Shown here piece after piece: positions 46,301-57,800 of a stretch of 64,000 nucleotides of DNA (its first letter is position 1; each line of letters starts with the position of its first letter). The translations under genes were made by a program, and so were the position numbers. The notes beneath the pieces were generated by a model. It was given only the letters and a program-made list of their open reading frames with translations. It searched no databases and was not told where the DNA came from. This stretch comes from Lumnitzera littorea (Eukaryota; Streptophyta; Magnoliopsida; Myrtales; Combretaceae). The DNA lies in assembly GCA_024138015.1 (NCBI GenBank), contig JAMXBB010000002.1:11275258-11339257 (forward strand). Reading direction: 5' to 3'.

Positions 46301-48930
46301 AGCTCTCAATAGAGTTTAAGCGAGTCCAAAGGGTGTTTAGCCTTTATCCGTTTTCTCAAGGATATAGTCAGCTCATAGAGCACCGTTCCTATCCATATCT
46401 TCTTTAGCGCTTTAGTTAGCTTATGGAGCACTATACAAATTCATATTTTCATTTACGGATCTAGCCGGCTCATTGAGCGCAGTCCCAATGTAAAGCTTCT
46501 TAAGCTTCTGGCTAACTCCTAAAACAGTCCCAATTTATAATCTCTTAAGGAGCTAGCCAGCTCGTGAGTATAGTCCCAATTCGAAGTTTCACAGGCTCTC
46601 AGTCACCCAACTCACAAAATGTTGCTCAACTTATAATCTTTCAGGGATTTAGCAAGCTCATGAAGCGCTATCCCAATTCAAGTCTTCTTCATATTTTTAG
46701 GTCTTAGCCAGCTCAAGGGGCGCGCTTTGACCGCCTTGGCGAGTCAGCTCATCAAGGGCACGATCTAAGTCTTCTTCAAATTTTTAGGTCTTAGCCAGCT
46801 CAAGGGGCGCTTTGACCACCTTAGAGAGTTAGCTCAATAAGGGCACGATCCAAGTCTTCTTCATATTTTTAGGTCTTAGCCAGCTCATGAGGTGCTTTGA
46901 CCGCCTTGGTGAGTCAGCTCATTAAGGGTACAATCCAAGTCTTCTTAAAATTTTTAGGTCTTAACGCCAGAAGCTTAAGAAGCTTTACATTGGGACTGCG
47001 CTCAATGAGTATAGTCCCAATTCGAAGTTTCACAGGCTCTCAGTCACCCAACTCACAAAATGTTGCTCAACTTATAATCTTTCAGGGATTTAGCAAGCTC
47101 ATGAAGCGCTATCCCAATTCAAGTCTTCTTCATATTTTTAGGTCTTAGCCAGCTCAAGGGGCGCGCTTTGACCGCCTTGGCGAGTCAGCTCATCAAGGGC
47201 ACGATCTAAGTCTTCTTCAAATTTTTAGGTCTTAGCCAGCTCAAGGGGCGCTTTGACCACCTTAGAGAGTTAGCTCAATAAGGGCACGATCCAAGTCTTC
47301 TTCATATTTTTAGGTCTTAGCCAGCTCATGAGGTGCTTTGACCGCCTTGGTGAGTCAGCTCATTAAGGGTACAATCCAAGTCTTCTTAAAATTTTTAGGT
47401 CTTAGCCAGCTCAAGGGGCACTTTAACCACCTTGGAGAGTCAGCTCATTAAGGGTACAATCCAAGTCTTCTTCAAATTTTTAGGTCTTAGCCAGCTTGTG
47501 GGGCGCTTTGACCGCCTTGGAGAGTCAGCTCATTAAGGGCACGATCCAAGTTTTCTTCATATTTTTAGGTCTTAGCCAGCTCATGGGGCGCTTTGACCGC
47601 CTTGGAGAGTCAGCTCATTAAGGGTACGATCCAAGTTTTCTTCATATTTTTAGGTCTTAGCCAGCTCAAAGGGCGCTTTGACCACCTTAGTGAGTCAACT
47701 CATTAAGGGCACGATCCAAGTCTTCTTCATATCTTTAGGTCTTAGCTAGCTCATGGGGTACTTTGACTACCTTGGAGAGTCAGCTCATTAAGGGTACGAT
47801 CCAAGTTTTCCTTCAAATCTTTAGGTCTTAGCCAGCTCATTGGGCGCTTTGACTGCCTTAGAGAGTCAGCTCATTAAGGGCACGATCCAAGTTTTCCTTC
47901 AAATCTTTAGGTCTTAGCCAGCTCATGGGGCGCTTTGACCACCTTGGAGAGTCAGCTCATTAAGGGCACGATCCAAGTTTTCCTTCATATCTTTAGGTCT
48001 TAGCCAGCTCATGGGGCGCTTTGACTGCCTTAGAGAGTCAGCTCATTAAGGGTACGATCCAAGTCTTCTTCATATCTTTAGGTCTTAGCCAGCTCATGGA
48101 GCGCTTTGACCGCCTTGGAGAGTCAACTCATTAAGGGTACGATCCAAGTCTTCTTCAAATTTTTAGGTCTTAGCCAGCTCATGGAGCGCTTTGACCGCCT
48201 TAGAGAGTCAACTCATTAAGGGCACGATTCAAGTTTTCCTTCAAATTTTTAGGTCTTAGCCAACTCATGGGGTGCTTTGACCGTCTTGGTGAGTCAGCTC
48301 ATTAAGGGCACGATCCAAGTTTTTCTTCATATTTTTAGGTCTTAGCCAACTCAAGGGGCGCTTTGACCGCCTTGGAGAGTCAGCTCATTAAGGGCACGAT
48401 CCAAGTTTTCCTTCAAATTTTTAGGTCTTAGCTAGCTCATGGGGCACTTTGACCACATTGGAGAGTCAGCTTATTAAGGGCACGATCCAAGTCTTCTTCA
48501 AATTTTTAGGTCTTAGCCAGCTCATGGGGCGCTTTGACCGTCTTAGTGAATCAGCTCATTAAGGGCATGATCTAAGTTTTTCTTCATATTTTTTAGGTCT
48601 TAGCCGGCTCAAGGGGCGCTTTGACTGCCTTGGAGAGTCAGCTCATTAAGGGCACGATCCAAGTCTTCTTCATATTTTTAAGTCTTAGCCAGCTCATGGG
48701 ACGCTTTGACCGCCTTGGAGAGTCAGCTCATTAAGGGCACGATCCAAGTCTTCTTCATATTTTTAGGTCTTAGCCAGCTCAAGGGGCGCTTTGACCACCT
48801 TGGAGAGTCAGCTCATTAAGGGCACGATCCGAGTCTTCTTCATTATCTTTAGGTCTTAGCCAGCTCAAGGGGCGCTTTGACCGCCTTGGTTAGTCAGCTC
48901 ATCAAGGACACGTCCAAGATTCTCGTTATT
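46301..48930 (+). repeat. ~85-bp tandem repeat array
   Basis: Unit of 85 bp (measured between successive AGGTCTTAGCCAGCTCA words; 85, 85 and 85 bp at several steps, 87 once), about 26 copies from 46683 on, and more divergent units before that (46310-46680). A typical unit has GGTCTTAGCCAGCTCA, GGGGCGCTTTGACCGCC and GAGAGTCAGCTCATTAAGGG. Internal tandem arrays are known in Tat/Ogre relatives. It contains the exact duplication at 46565-47404. Confidence 0.9.
46565..47404 (+). repeat. Identical 399-bp direct duplication with inverted 44-bp junction
   Basis: 46565-46963 and 47006-47404 are identical by reading, offset 441 bp. The junction 46966-47009 is the exact reverse complement of 46469-46512. 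Confidence 0.85.
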
Positions 48931-49078
48931 CTTTCACAAAGGTACTTCCCATTATCGTTCTGACCCTTCGTTAAGTCTCTTAACGTTCCTTAGGATAGAT
49001 TCATCCCGAGGCAAAAATGGTGTCTCTTTTATCTTTGTGGTAAAATTTTATTCAAACTTCACCACAAAGAGGGGCAAT
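48931..49078 (+). other. Element 3' end before the LTR with polypurine tract
   Basis: Unique sequence after the array, ending in ACAAAGAGGGGCAAT, a purine-rich run directly before the 3' LTR at 49079. Confidence 0.6.
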
Positions 49079-51763
49079 TGTAGACACTTAATTTTTGCCC
49101 TTCCATAGTTTTAGTTTTTATTTTTTATTTTTTTAATTTTTATTTTTACAAAAAGGGTCCTAATTCAAAAATAATAAAAGATATTAACAAATAATGAAAA
49201 TACAAAAAAAAAAATAAGAAAAGGAAAAATTATAAAGATTTCGTAGATTTGTAGGAAGTAATTTATATTAAGAATAATTAGTTAATTTTAGTTTAGTTAA
49301 AAATTTTAGTTTAGGGATTCAGATACTTTAAATATAATTTAATGGTAATGAATGTTAAGAAACAGGTCAACGACCTAATGGATAAACAGCGGAGTACTTA
49401 AGTGGATTTAATTAGAGGTTACAGGTTCGAGTCTCAGCAGGCACCAATGTCTTTATTTTTCTATCTTTGCAAAAAATTCATATTTAATCAAGTCGTATGA
49501 GTCTAGTTAAATCAGATTTGAATGAGATTTGAATCTAGTTTAATCGGATATATTAAGATTTGATTTGGGCTTTATAAAAAGAAGAAAACCACAACAGGAA
49601 GGAAAATCAGCTTCATCAAAAAAATTTCAAAAATCTGCTTCATCCAAGGAACAGCAGCACAGCTGAACCGCACAGCTGTAATCAACGAATAGCAGTAGAT
49701 CCATACAGCCAACCGACACACGAACACAGCAGCTTCTTCAATAGTAGGCCTGAACAGATTCCATCCACGCCGATCACTCCACGTAGCAACAGCAGCGAAT
49801 GTCTTCTCATCCAGAATTTGAGTGGCGCAATCTGGACGCCACACAACCCGACGGACACCACGCAATCTGAACGCTACGGATATAGCCCCAATCGACTCGC
49901 TACAATCACACACACTCCGATCAACCGATCACCAGCCAATATTAATGGTGGCCATTCGTGCACCTACAGCCACAATCCTGCTTCGACGCCATCGTTGGAC
50001 ACTACCTATAACACAACAATACAACGCCTAGTCGTCATCTACACGCGTAAGAGCCGAATAGTTTGCTGCTGAAGTTTCCTCGACCAGATGAGCTACGCTA
50101 ACCAGAAAATTGCAGTAGCAACGTCCACGACAACAAATACACCTTGAACTTCGACGACCGCTACGCATTGCTGCCTATCAGCTTCGCCTCGCCAACCACA
50201 AATCTACTACTGCAAACCAAACGCATAGCTACTGCCAAAGAACATCAAGTTCGATCTTCATCAGATTTTTACTATTTAATTAATTATCTATTTATTATTG
50301 TTATGTTATATTATTATTATTTAGATTTTTAGTCATGTAACATAGCATATATGTGAATATTTTAGGTTAAAAATATTATATTTTAGGTAGTTATGTAACA
50401 ATAATATAGATATACATTTTAACTTAGATGTTTTCCTTAGTATTATATTTCTAGGAGTCTTCACTTAGAAAACTTGTTTTTTGAAACAAAGTCAATGAAT
50501 TTTTCAAAATTTTAGGACTTTTAGCGAAATTTTTTATAAAACAATAACACTTAAGAGTTAGAACCTCTTTAGATTTTTTTTCGTAAACCGAATAAATTAA
50601 AATGTAAACTTGAACGGTTTTCAAAATTAAAATCAACCAACACACTAAAGATTTTAAAGGAAAGAACTACGATCATCTGATCCCGGCTAGCGGGTACGTA
50701 GGCACCTTCGGGGCGACGATAAAATATGTAATTTTTCTAAATTAAAAATTCATTTTGATGTTGATAAAATAAAAAAAATCTTTAATTGACTTCTTTTCTA
50801 TGTTTAGATGTCTTTTCCATAGTTTAGATGTCTTTTTCATAATTTAGATGTCTTTTCCATAGTTTAGATATTTTTTTTCATAGTTTAGGTTTCTTTTTTA
50901 TGATTCAGACATCTTTTCTATAATTTAGATTTTTTTTTATGGTTTAAAAATCTTTTCTATAGTTTAGACATCTTTTCTATAATTAGGATTTTTTTTTTCT
51001 TTCTTTCTTTTTTAATATTTTAAGCATCTTTTCTATATAAAAGTTTCATCATGTAGAACATTGCATATTTCATAAAATCTTTAGGGTTTTTCTTGAAAAT
51101 AAAAAAAAATTATCACTTATTTATTTTTAAATAAAAATTTTAATTTGGAGCTTTCAAAAATTAGGTTTTTAGGTTTTTTTTTATAGTTAGGAATAAAAAT
51201 TAGGCTTCTAAGGATTTTTCTTAATAAAAATAAAATTGTTAATAAAAACGCAAATTCAACCAATCATTTTTTATAAAAAGAACCAACCTATTAAAATTTT
51301 TTTGAAAGAACTACGATCGTCTGATCCCGACTAACGGGTACGTAGACACCTTCGGGGCGACGATAAAATATGTAGAAACTTAGGTTTATTTTATTTTATT
51401 TTATTTATTTATTTATTTTTAAAATATTATAATTAGAAAAATGATTCTAATTTCGGCAAATAGATGGTGGTACCCATTAGAGTTTAATAGGTTAGCCCCC
51501 AAAATCGGAACTCTCTGGCTCTTTGTTAAAATTGAAATCAAAGACCGGTAGCCAAATCGTAATCAATTCACCCAATTGATTACGGTTTCTTTTTCTTTTC
51601 CCGACTTCGGTCGGGTGGCGACTCCAAAAAATTATTTTCAATAAAAAAACCAGAATTTCTCAATTTCTTTAGTCGATGATTAATATTAAACGGGTTAGGG
51701 TATAGTATTAATTAAGAAATGAGAAATCAATTTTAAACAAAAACCGAAAAATCAGACTCGACA
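49079..51763 (+). repeat. 3' LTR of the Tat/Ogre-like element
   Basis: 2685 bp, same ends as 40504-42958 and aligned throughout, including the tRNA-like motif (49360-49443) and the GGTACGTAGGCACC segments (50691, 51338). It keeps two segments (about 49455-49543 and 49613-49742) that the 5' LTR has lost. Confidence 0.85.
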
Positions 51764-53136
51764 TCTGGAAATAATGTGATTAATTTCACATTATGAGTTG
51801 AAATGAATTTATAGGGTTCGAGTATAAAACAGTACTTAGAAATTGAACTAGAACCTAATTTAGAAATCGATGCGGAAACCGAACCCGAACCTAACCTCAA
51901 ATCTAGAATAATTGTAAAAGACTTAAGACCTAGATAATTAGGTATATTAAACCCTAAACAAAACATAATAATAAGTGTTATAGGATAAAACAAACATATA
52001 ATAGTTATATGAACAACTGAAACCACGTTTGTGTTATAGGGATGATCGGCGATAGCCTGAGTGAGTCGAACCTCGAGTGAGTAAGCGAAGAGTCGAGATA
52101 AGTTGGGATTAATACGATACTGTATTTTGGAGGCTTGAGATTATCCTTGGTTGTGCTTATTAAATAATCTGTTGTGTGCATGTGCTTGATTATGAGTGAT
52201 CCTACGATTCTGTTTGTTGTTCTAACTTATATTGTGTGATTTGCATGAAATGATTGATCACTCTAAACTGAAACTAATCAAATATACGACTTGTAATCAT
52301 AATCGGACCTGCATGGCAACCCATTAGGGGAAACCTAGGATTCTCCGGCCAAATACCGACCTCTTCGAAAGGGATAGCGTAGAATTGCATAAGGGTCCCT
52401 TCTTAATTCTTAGTCGAACTAAGTGATAGGAGAGGAGGTCGCAGCGAGGGTGAAGTCAATGGTTCGAAGGTAGTTGCAGAAGAAGCAGTATCTCCATTGC
52501 ATAAGCCTGAGTTTGGTCGTGGGTTGTTACATTAACAGTAACTCCTCAACCCGGATTAGAGCAGACGCAATTTCTCTAATCTCACGACCAGCTGGACAAC
52601 GTCGTGCAATGGGATTTGCTTGAACATGCATTGCACCTAGTAAGTTGGTTGATAACCTTGTTGTATTTATGGTATAGTTTTAAGTCCTCCATCCTAACTT
52701 ACTGAGTTGTGATTGCTCACATCCCTATAGACGTCATGCAAGTATTGGCTAAGAAGCGGCATACAACTACTCTAAAGCTAGTAACTGTTGGATCCTAGAG
52801 AGTAAGGAAAAACGTTTGAAGAATAGACATATATTTTTAAGGTCTAAGTTTTTATTTTAGAATTTTTCATTTTTGAATAATGTAATAACTAGGAAATAGA
52901 TTACGGAGAAATATTGTAAACGTTAATTGTAATAACTAAAGTTTAGTATATACATATATTTTCTCAATTTCTTAGGCAAATAATTTATTTAAATTACAAA
53001 CCATTTACTTCAAAGCGGGTTAGTCGTAGACGCCTTATGTAGATCAGGTCTAGGATAGCGGTTGTAAGGCCAACTTCTATCTTAGAATGATTTACACAGC
53101 GGGACTGTTACGACTCTACCGCTTCGGAGCATGACA
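51764..53136 (+). repeat. LTR B, second part
   Basis: Continues LTR B after the nested element and aligns with the reverse complement of 16308-17660. Includes GGAGAGGAGGTCGCAGCGAG and CAACCCGGATTAGAGCAG. Ends CATGACA. Confidence 0.8.
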
Positions 53137-53186
53137 GCAACGGCGATAACGGCGACAACAGCAGCGACAATGGTGGCGGCAGCAAC
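53137..53186 (+). repeat. Trinucleotide tract, right half
   Basis: Imperfect GGC/GAC/AGC triplets (GCAACGGCGATAACGGCG), continuing the tract at 38721-38825. It is followed directly by the LTR of gypsy III. Confidence 0.7.
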
Positions 53187-54050
53187 TAATGGGAATCAAA
53201 CTACCAAACCTCTAACCTACAGCCGAGCTCAAGGACTAGAAGAGCTAGCATGATGAATTCTTCTATTCCAACCAATCCCTACCGAAGCTGAGTACTTCTC
53301 TGTCGAGTTACTTTTAATGCCGTGATGTATGACCGCCCATTTTTCTGTAGTATGTCGAGTTAATGATTACTTTCTAACGTCAAGCCGACCAATTACTCGG
53401 TATCTTCCTTACCAAGAAGTCGAAAGAGAGAGAGAGTCCAGATTAACTAAGCCATCTCTACTCGGACAAACCCATCTCTCCGTACTTTTTGTCTACATCT
53501 CCTAACAACCTCGCCAATGTAGCATCGTCACGTGTACAGTATCATATGTAGATCTGTAGTACCAATGATTGTTTTTCTTATATATTTATTTTTACCCTTT
53601 TGTATCGTGTACATTACTTCTTTAAGAAATGTCATTTTTTGTCTTTTCTCTTTTAGACAAGTTACCATAATTTGTGGGTATAAATACCTTTATACTTGTA
53701 GTTGTAATTCATCAGATTATCTTCAATACACCTTTGAGTATTCTCTTCTTTACGTAAACACTGTTGTTTATTCTCAGCATCACTCTTATCATTTCCATTA
53801 AGCAAAATTAAGTGGCAAATAATCTCATTAGACTAATTCATGCGTCATATCAAATTGTACCATGAGTCCTCGGAAGTTCCATTAGTGCATCATATTCTTT
53901 GGAGCTGTTCGTGGGTTTTTGCTTACTATTTCATTCGTCATTTTTACACCCTTTAGTACCTTTCCCCATTAACCATTTTCGAGCTTTCTACAAACTTAGA
54001 CCCATCCAGCGACCAACTTTATCTGTTCTTGATTACGATTAGCAACATCT
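53187..54050 (+). repeat. 5' LTR of gypsy III
   Basis: About 864 bp, starting TAATGGGAATC (expected TG changed to TA) and aligned with 7500-8419. TATA-like GGTATAAATACC lies at 53677-53688. Confidence 0.75.
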
Positions 54051-54062
54051 CGGTATCAGAGC
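54051..54062 (+). other. Primer-binding site of gypsy III
   Basis: CGGTATCAGAGC, one base from the initiator-Met site TGGTATCAGAGC. Confidence 0.85.
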
Positions 54063-54220
54063 GAAGATTTTATGTGAATTGTAGTAATTTTTTTTTTAAG
54101 TTCTGTTATACTCTGTTTTGTATGTATGAAACAGAGTACGTTACTGTATTAAATTATCTGTTGTGTTGTTAACTATTACCTTCCTAAAGTATTATTTGAG
54201 TTTTGAATTTATAAGAAAAA

Positions 54221-55305
54221 ATGATAGACTTAAGTATGAATGTTAGTGCTGGTGATGATAGTAGAGTTATCCACCATGGACGATAATCTCAAGGAACTCC
54301 CAAAAGCACCGATGAAAGACTTGACAAGGTAGCTAACCTCTTAGTAGATCTACCCCAAATTGTTCATGTGCTGTCTTACTGACCTACTGAGGTCGGACAT
54401 AACACTCCATAAGCTGTTCAACCTGTTAGAGGTCAAAACCCAACTCGACCAGTTCAAGGTGGAGGAGTTAGCGGACAAGTAAGGCATAGGATAAACCTAA
54501 GAGAGCTTGATGAGGAGGAAGAGGAGTATTTTGAAGAGGAGCGTGTATAAGTCCCCCAAGCATCTGACCATGTGAAGCTTCGTATTCCAAGTTTCAATAG
54601 ATCCGAGAATACTTATGAGTATTTAGAGTAGGAAGAGAAGGTGGAGCATGTGTTTAATTATTATCAGTATGAGGATTATGCGAAGGTAAGAACTACTGTT
54701 ATTGAATTCTCCAGATATGTTACCATATGGTAGAAGAATTTTTTGGCCATTAGAAGACGAAAGGGGTACCAAGAGATTAACACTTAGCTCGAGGGATGAA
54801 GAGAGTACTCAGAAACATATTCGTATTGGAAACATACCTCCAAGATACTTTCACTCGGCTTCATGAGCTAAGACAAGGAGGCCAAACTATTGATGAGTAT
54901 GTTCAAGAATTCCAAATGCTTATGATATGATGCGAAGTAAAGGAACCACTAGTTTAAACATTCTCAAGATTTATTACTGGATTAAAAGGAGACATCTGAG
55001 ACATTGTGGAGCTCCAACGACTAGATACAATGGATGAAACTATTAGGATTGTCCGATGAGTAGAGAGGCAAAGAAGGAGCCGAATAACAACCAAAATGTT
55101 GACTAGCCAACCTAGTCAAGCAAGTCACCGAGCTCAGTCAAGTACCAATCTAAATAGAAGGGTTAATGTCAAAGCCAAGCAGAAAGGCCAACCCAATGGT
55201 GAAGTGCCAACCTAAACTTATGAGAAGGGTTAAGGGTCTGGCAAAAAGGCAAGCCAAATTAAGTGCTACAAGTGTCAAGGGTTCGGACATATGATTGCTT
55301 AGTGC
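54221..55305 (+). pseudogene. Gag remnant of gypsy III
   Basis: ATG 54221 reads MIDLSMNVSAGDDSRVIHHG, near-identical in layout to gypsy II. Later HVKLRIPSF and ENTYEYLE, a stop, and EEKVEHVFNYYQYEDY follow. The zinc knuckle KCYKCQGFGHMIA, a stop, C (55258-55303) keeps Cys, Cys, His, Cys but has a stop at the Gln. Frameshifts occur around 54800-55000. Confidence 0.8.
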
Positions 55306-56050
55306 TTGAACCGAAAGATGGTGGTCATTAAGGGAGACATCCCGAAATTAGAAGTAGAGTATACAAATGAGGAACCCAAAGAGGAGGAGGTTCCTACCGA
55401 GAAAGAATTAATCGAGGAAAACGTGTTTCTCGAGGACTTAAACCAGTTACTCATGGTTATTCGATGCATTATGAGCGTGGAACCCTCACGAAAGGAGGAG
55501 CAGAGAGAAAATTTGTTTCATACCACCTGCAAGGTGAATAATCAAATGTATACCTTCATTGTGGATAGTGAAAGTTGCACCAATGTAGCATCAACTAATC
55601 TTGTTTCAAAACTGAAGCTACCGACTGTTACACATCCCAGGCCGTATAAGTTGCATTAGTTAAGTAAGAAAGGAGCATTACATGTTACTCGGTAAATATT
55701 ACTGTTGATCACTATAGAGAATTACTCTGACTAGATCCTCTACGACATGCTATCTATATGCACTTCCTACATGTTGTTGGGTAGGCCATGGTTATTTGAC
55801 AAGAAAGTTATACATGACAACTACAGAAAAATGTATATGTTTGAGAAGGATGATTAGAAGATCACCTTGAATCCAATGCCACTAAAAGAAGTTCACAAGT
55901 TATAGACGAAACTTGCTTGCGGATCGAAGAAAGCTTTGGTAATGAGTAAAGTCGAGCTTCGAAAGGCCATCAATGATGACAAGTCGACCTTATTATTGAT
56001 CAAGCGATTATTGGAAATGAAGGAGAGAGGTAAGCTTCCCTAGAAAATCA
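55306..56050 (+). pseudogene. Gag-protease region of gypsy III
   Basis: Open for 117 codons: MVVIKGDIPKLEVEYTNEEP, acidic linker, then ENLFHTTCKVNN and YTFIVDSESCTNVAS. The protease triad reads DSE instead of DSG, a Gly-to-Glu change. Stops follow at 55657 and after VTR, with degenerate linker to 56050. Confidence 0.75.
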
Positions 56051-56750
56051 AGGAGTTGTTAGATGAATATGCCAACCTATTCCAAAAACAGTTACTTGAG
56101 GAATTGCCCCTAACTCGAGATATAGAGCACTACATTGACTTAGTACCCACACTGCCGAATAAGCCAGTTTATCGAATGAATCTCAAGTAAGCTTCTGAAC
56201 TCCAATGACAAGTCAATAAACTGCTGGAGAGAGGCTATGTAAGAGAAAGTATCAACCCTTATGTCATACCTGCACTTCTAGTGTTGAAGAAGGACAGAAC
56301 CTGGCAAATGTATGTAGATAGCTGAGCCGTGAACAAAATCACAATCAAATACAAGTATCCGATCCCAAGGCTAGAAGACATGTTGGACAAACTGAGTAGA
56401 GCCAAGATTTTCAATAAGATTAATCTTAAATCTGCCTATTATCAAATCCACAAAGGCCAAGCGACAAATGGAAGACTGCGTTCAAGACTCAATATGGACT
56501 TTACGAGTGGATAGTCATGTCCTTCGACTTATCGAATGCCCCGAGCACTTTCATGCAATTAATGAATGATGTGCTGAGACATCTTATCGGGAAGTATGTC
56601 ATGGTGTACATTAACAACATCGTAGTCTATAGTGGCAACATGCCAAGTCACTGTAAACATTTTAGAGTAGTCCTAAATATCCTTTATGTCGAGAAACTAT
56701 TCGATAATCTAAAGAAATGTTACTTTTACTAGGAGGAAGTGGTATTCTTG
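56051..56750 (+). pseudogene. Reverse transcriptase remnant of gypsy III
   Basis: Segments RGYVRESINPYVIPAL, KKDRTWQMYVDS, a stop, AVNKITIKYKYPIPRL and FNKINLKSAYYQI. The first catalytic Asp in 'FSKIDLKS' is Asn here. After a frameshift, DLSNAPSTFMQLMNDVLRHL and VMVYINNIVVYSG: both Asp of the YxDD box are Asn. Confidence 0.85.
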
Positions 56751-57033
56751 GGCTATGTAGTCAGTGGAGGAAGCTTACAAGCTGATAATGAGAAGATCCG
56801 AGCAATTATCGATTAGCCAACTCTTACTACTTATGCTGATATAAAAAGTTTCCACGGACTGGCTTTGTTTTATAGAAGATTCGTTAAGAATTTCAACATC
56901 CTCACTGCACTAATTACTGAACTAACAAAGAAAAACACCGATTTCCAATGAGAAGAAAGGGAAGAGAGGAGTTTTGCCAACATAAAAGAAAGGTTAACCT
57001 TAGCCCTAATATTAGTATTATCTAACTTCGAAA
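56751..57033 (+). pseudogene. RT end and truncated RNase H of gypsy III
   Basis: Reads SGGSLQADNEKIRAII, a stop, then FYRRFVKNFNILTAL and LTKKNTDF before stopping at SNFEK, the residues just before the RNase H active site. Confidence 0.75.
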
Positions 57034-57800
57034 AAGAGAATCCACTTATGCCTAAGTTAGTAAGGAATGAAGGAAAAAGAGAGAGTTTTGTGTATTAAAA
57101 CAAGTGTAAGGAGAGCTCAAAGAGTCAGATCTTTATGCTTGTGGCTCCATAACCTATTTATAAGGCATAAAACTTACTTGTCTAAGATTCATGGTAAGCT
57201 AAGATAAGCTCTTATGGGGTTGGTACAATGGAGGCGTATATAGTATGGGAGGTGATAGCACCTTTTTGCAAGTTAGTGACTTTGGGGAAAGGTGCCTATC
57301 ACATCAATAGTATGGGCAACCATTACAGTTAAGGTAACTAAACACTTAGGCTGTATTGTAGACTATTAGGCAGTATTTAATGAATAAAGAGAGAGAACAG
57401 TGAACTAGCTATGGCACCAAGGCCTTTAAGTTATGTACCGAGCAACTAGCATAAGCTTAAGGGGTTAAGGTCAAGGTTGTGAGTTGAGCTTAAATTTGAC
57501 AAGTCCGAAGAGTCGAGCAACCTGAAGATGTTTGTAGGAGCTTTTGAGGTCCCGAAGATGTCAAGGTGGAGTAGCACTCTGGATAGGCTCAAGCAAACTA
57601 TATTGACACCAGGTAGACCGGTAAGTATGGTTAGGAGAGGCGTACTTAAGGGAAACCTGAGCAAATAGCTAGACTTAAGTTAGAGTTTACTGGGAGTGCA
57701 AACCAACTGAGCTGTTGAAGGAGGCCAAGCTATTGGCTTAGAGAAGTATTTAAGGGTACCTATTTTGCCTTTAATGAAATATAATGAATGGAAACTGACC
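57034..57800 (-). repeat. LTR-like fragment of unknown element
   Basis: On the reverse strand it shows a TATA-like CTTATAAATAGG near 57157-57168, then a pyrimidine-rich leader and ACTAACTTAGGCATAAGTGG at its end, like the U5 end of common plant LTRs. No second copy lies in this window. Confidence 0.45.

Larger units (their letters stand above)
40504..51763 (+). mobile_element. Non-autonomous Tat/Ogre-like LTR element with tandem array (LARD type)
   Basis: LTRs 40504-42958 and 49079-51763 begin TGTAGACAC and end ACTCGACA. Target duplications are tttgg (40499-40503) and tctgg (51764-51768). The 6.1-kb interior has a primer-site-like TTTGGCGACTCCACTGGG, a short gag-like relic (43587-43847), no pol, and an ~85-bp tandem array. 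The long LTRs, gag N-terminal wording and internal tandem repeats fit the Tat/Ogre lineage of Ty3/gypsy. Lacking RT and integrase it must have been moved by enzymes of another element. The LTRs look closer to each other than those of gypsy I or II, pointing to a younger insertion. Confidence 0.8.
38826..53136 (+). mobile_element. LTR B (copy of the 2.9-kb solo LTR), split by a nested element
   Basis: The two parts 38826-40503 and 51764-53136 together give about 3.0 kb and align end to end with solo LTR A in opposite orientation. The join reproduces uninterrupted LTR A sequence across the break (the TTTGGAAATAATGTG region). It starts TGTAAGCC and ends CATGACA. No internal region is attached, so it is a solo LTR. 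Confidence 0.8.
53187..57033 (+). mobile_element. Ty3/gypsy element III, truncated in RNase H
   Basis: 5' LTR 53187-54050 (similar to those of gypsy II), primer site, gag, protease, RT and the start of RNase H. At about 57033 the coding match stops and an unrelated LTR-like sequence follows. No 3' LTR is present. Stops and frameshifts are frequent, though a 117-codon Gag-protease stretch (55306-55659) is open. Confidence 0.8.

Noticed and set aside
46301..48930. CRISPR array or centromeric satellite
   Set aside because: Repeats are contiguous without unique spacers, so not CRISPR; they lie within LTR-element borders, so there is no basis to call a centromere.
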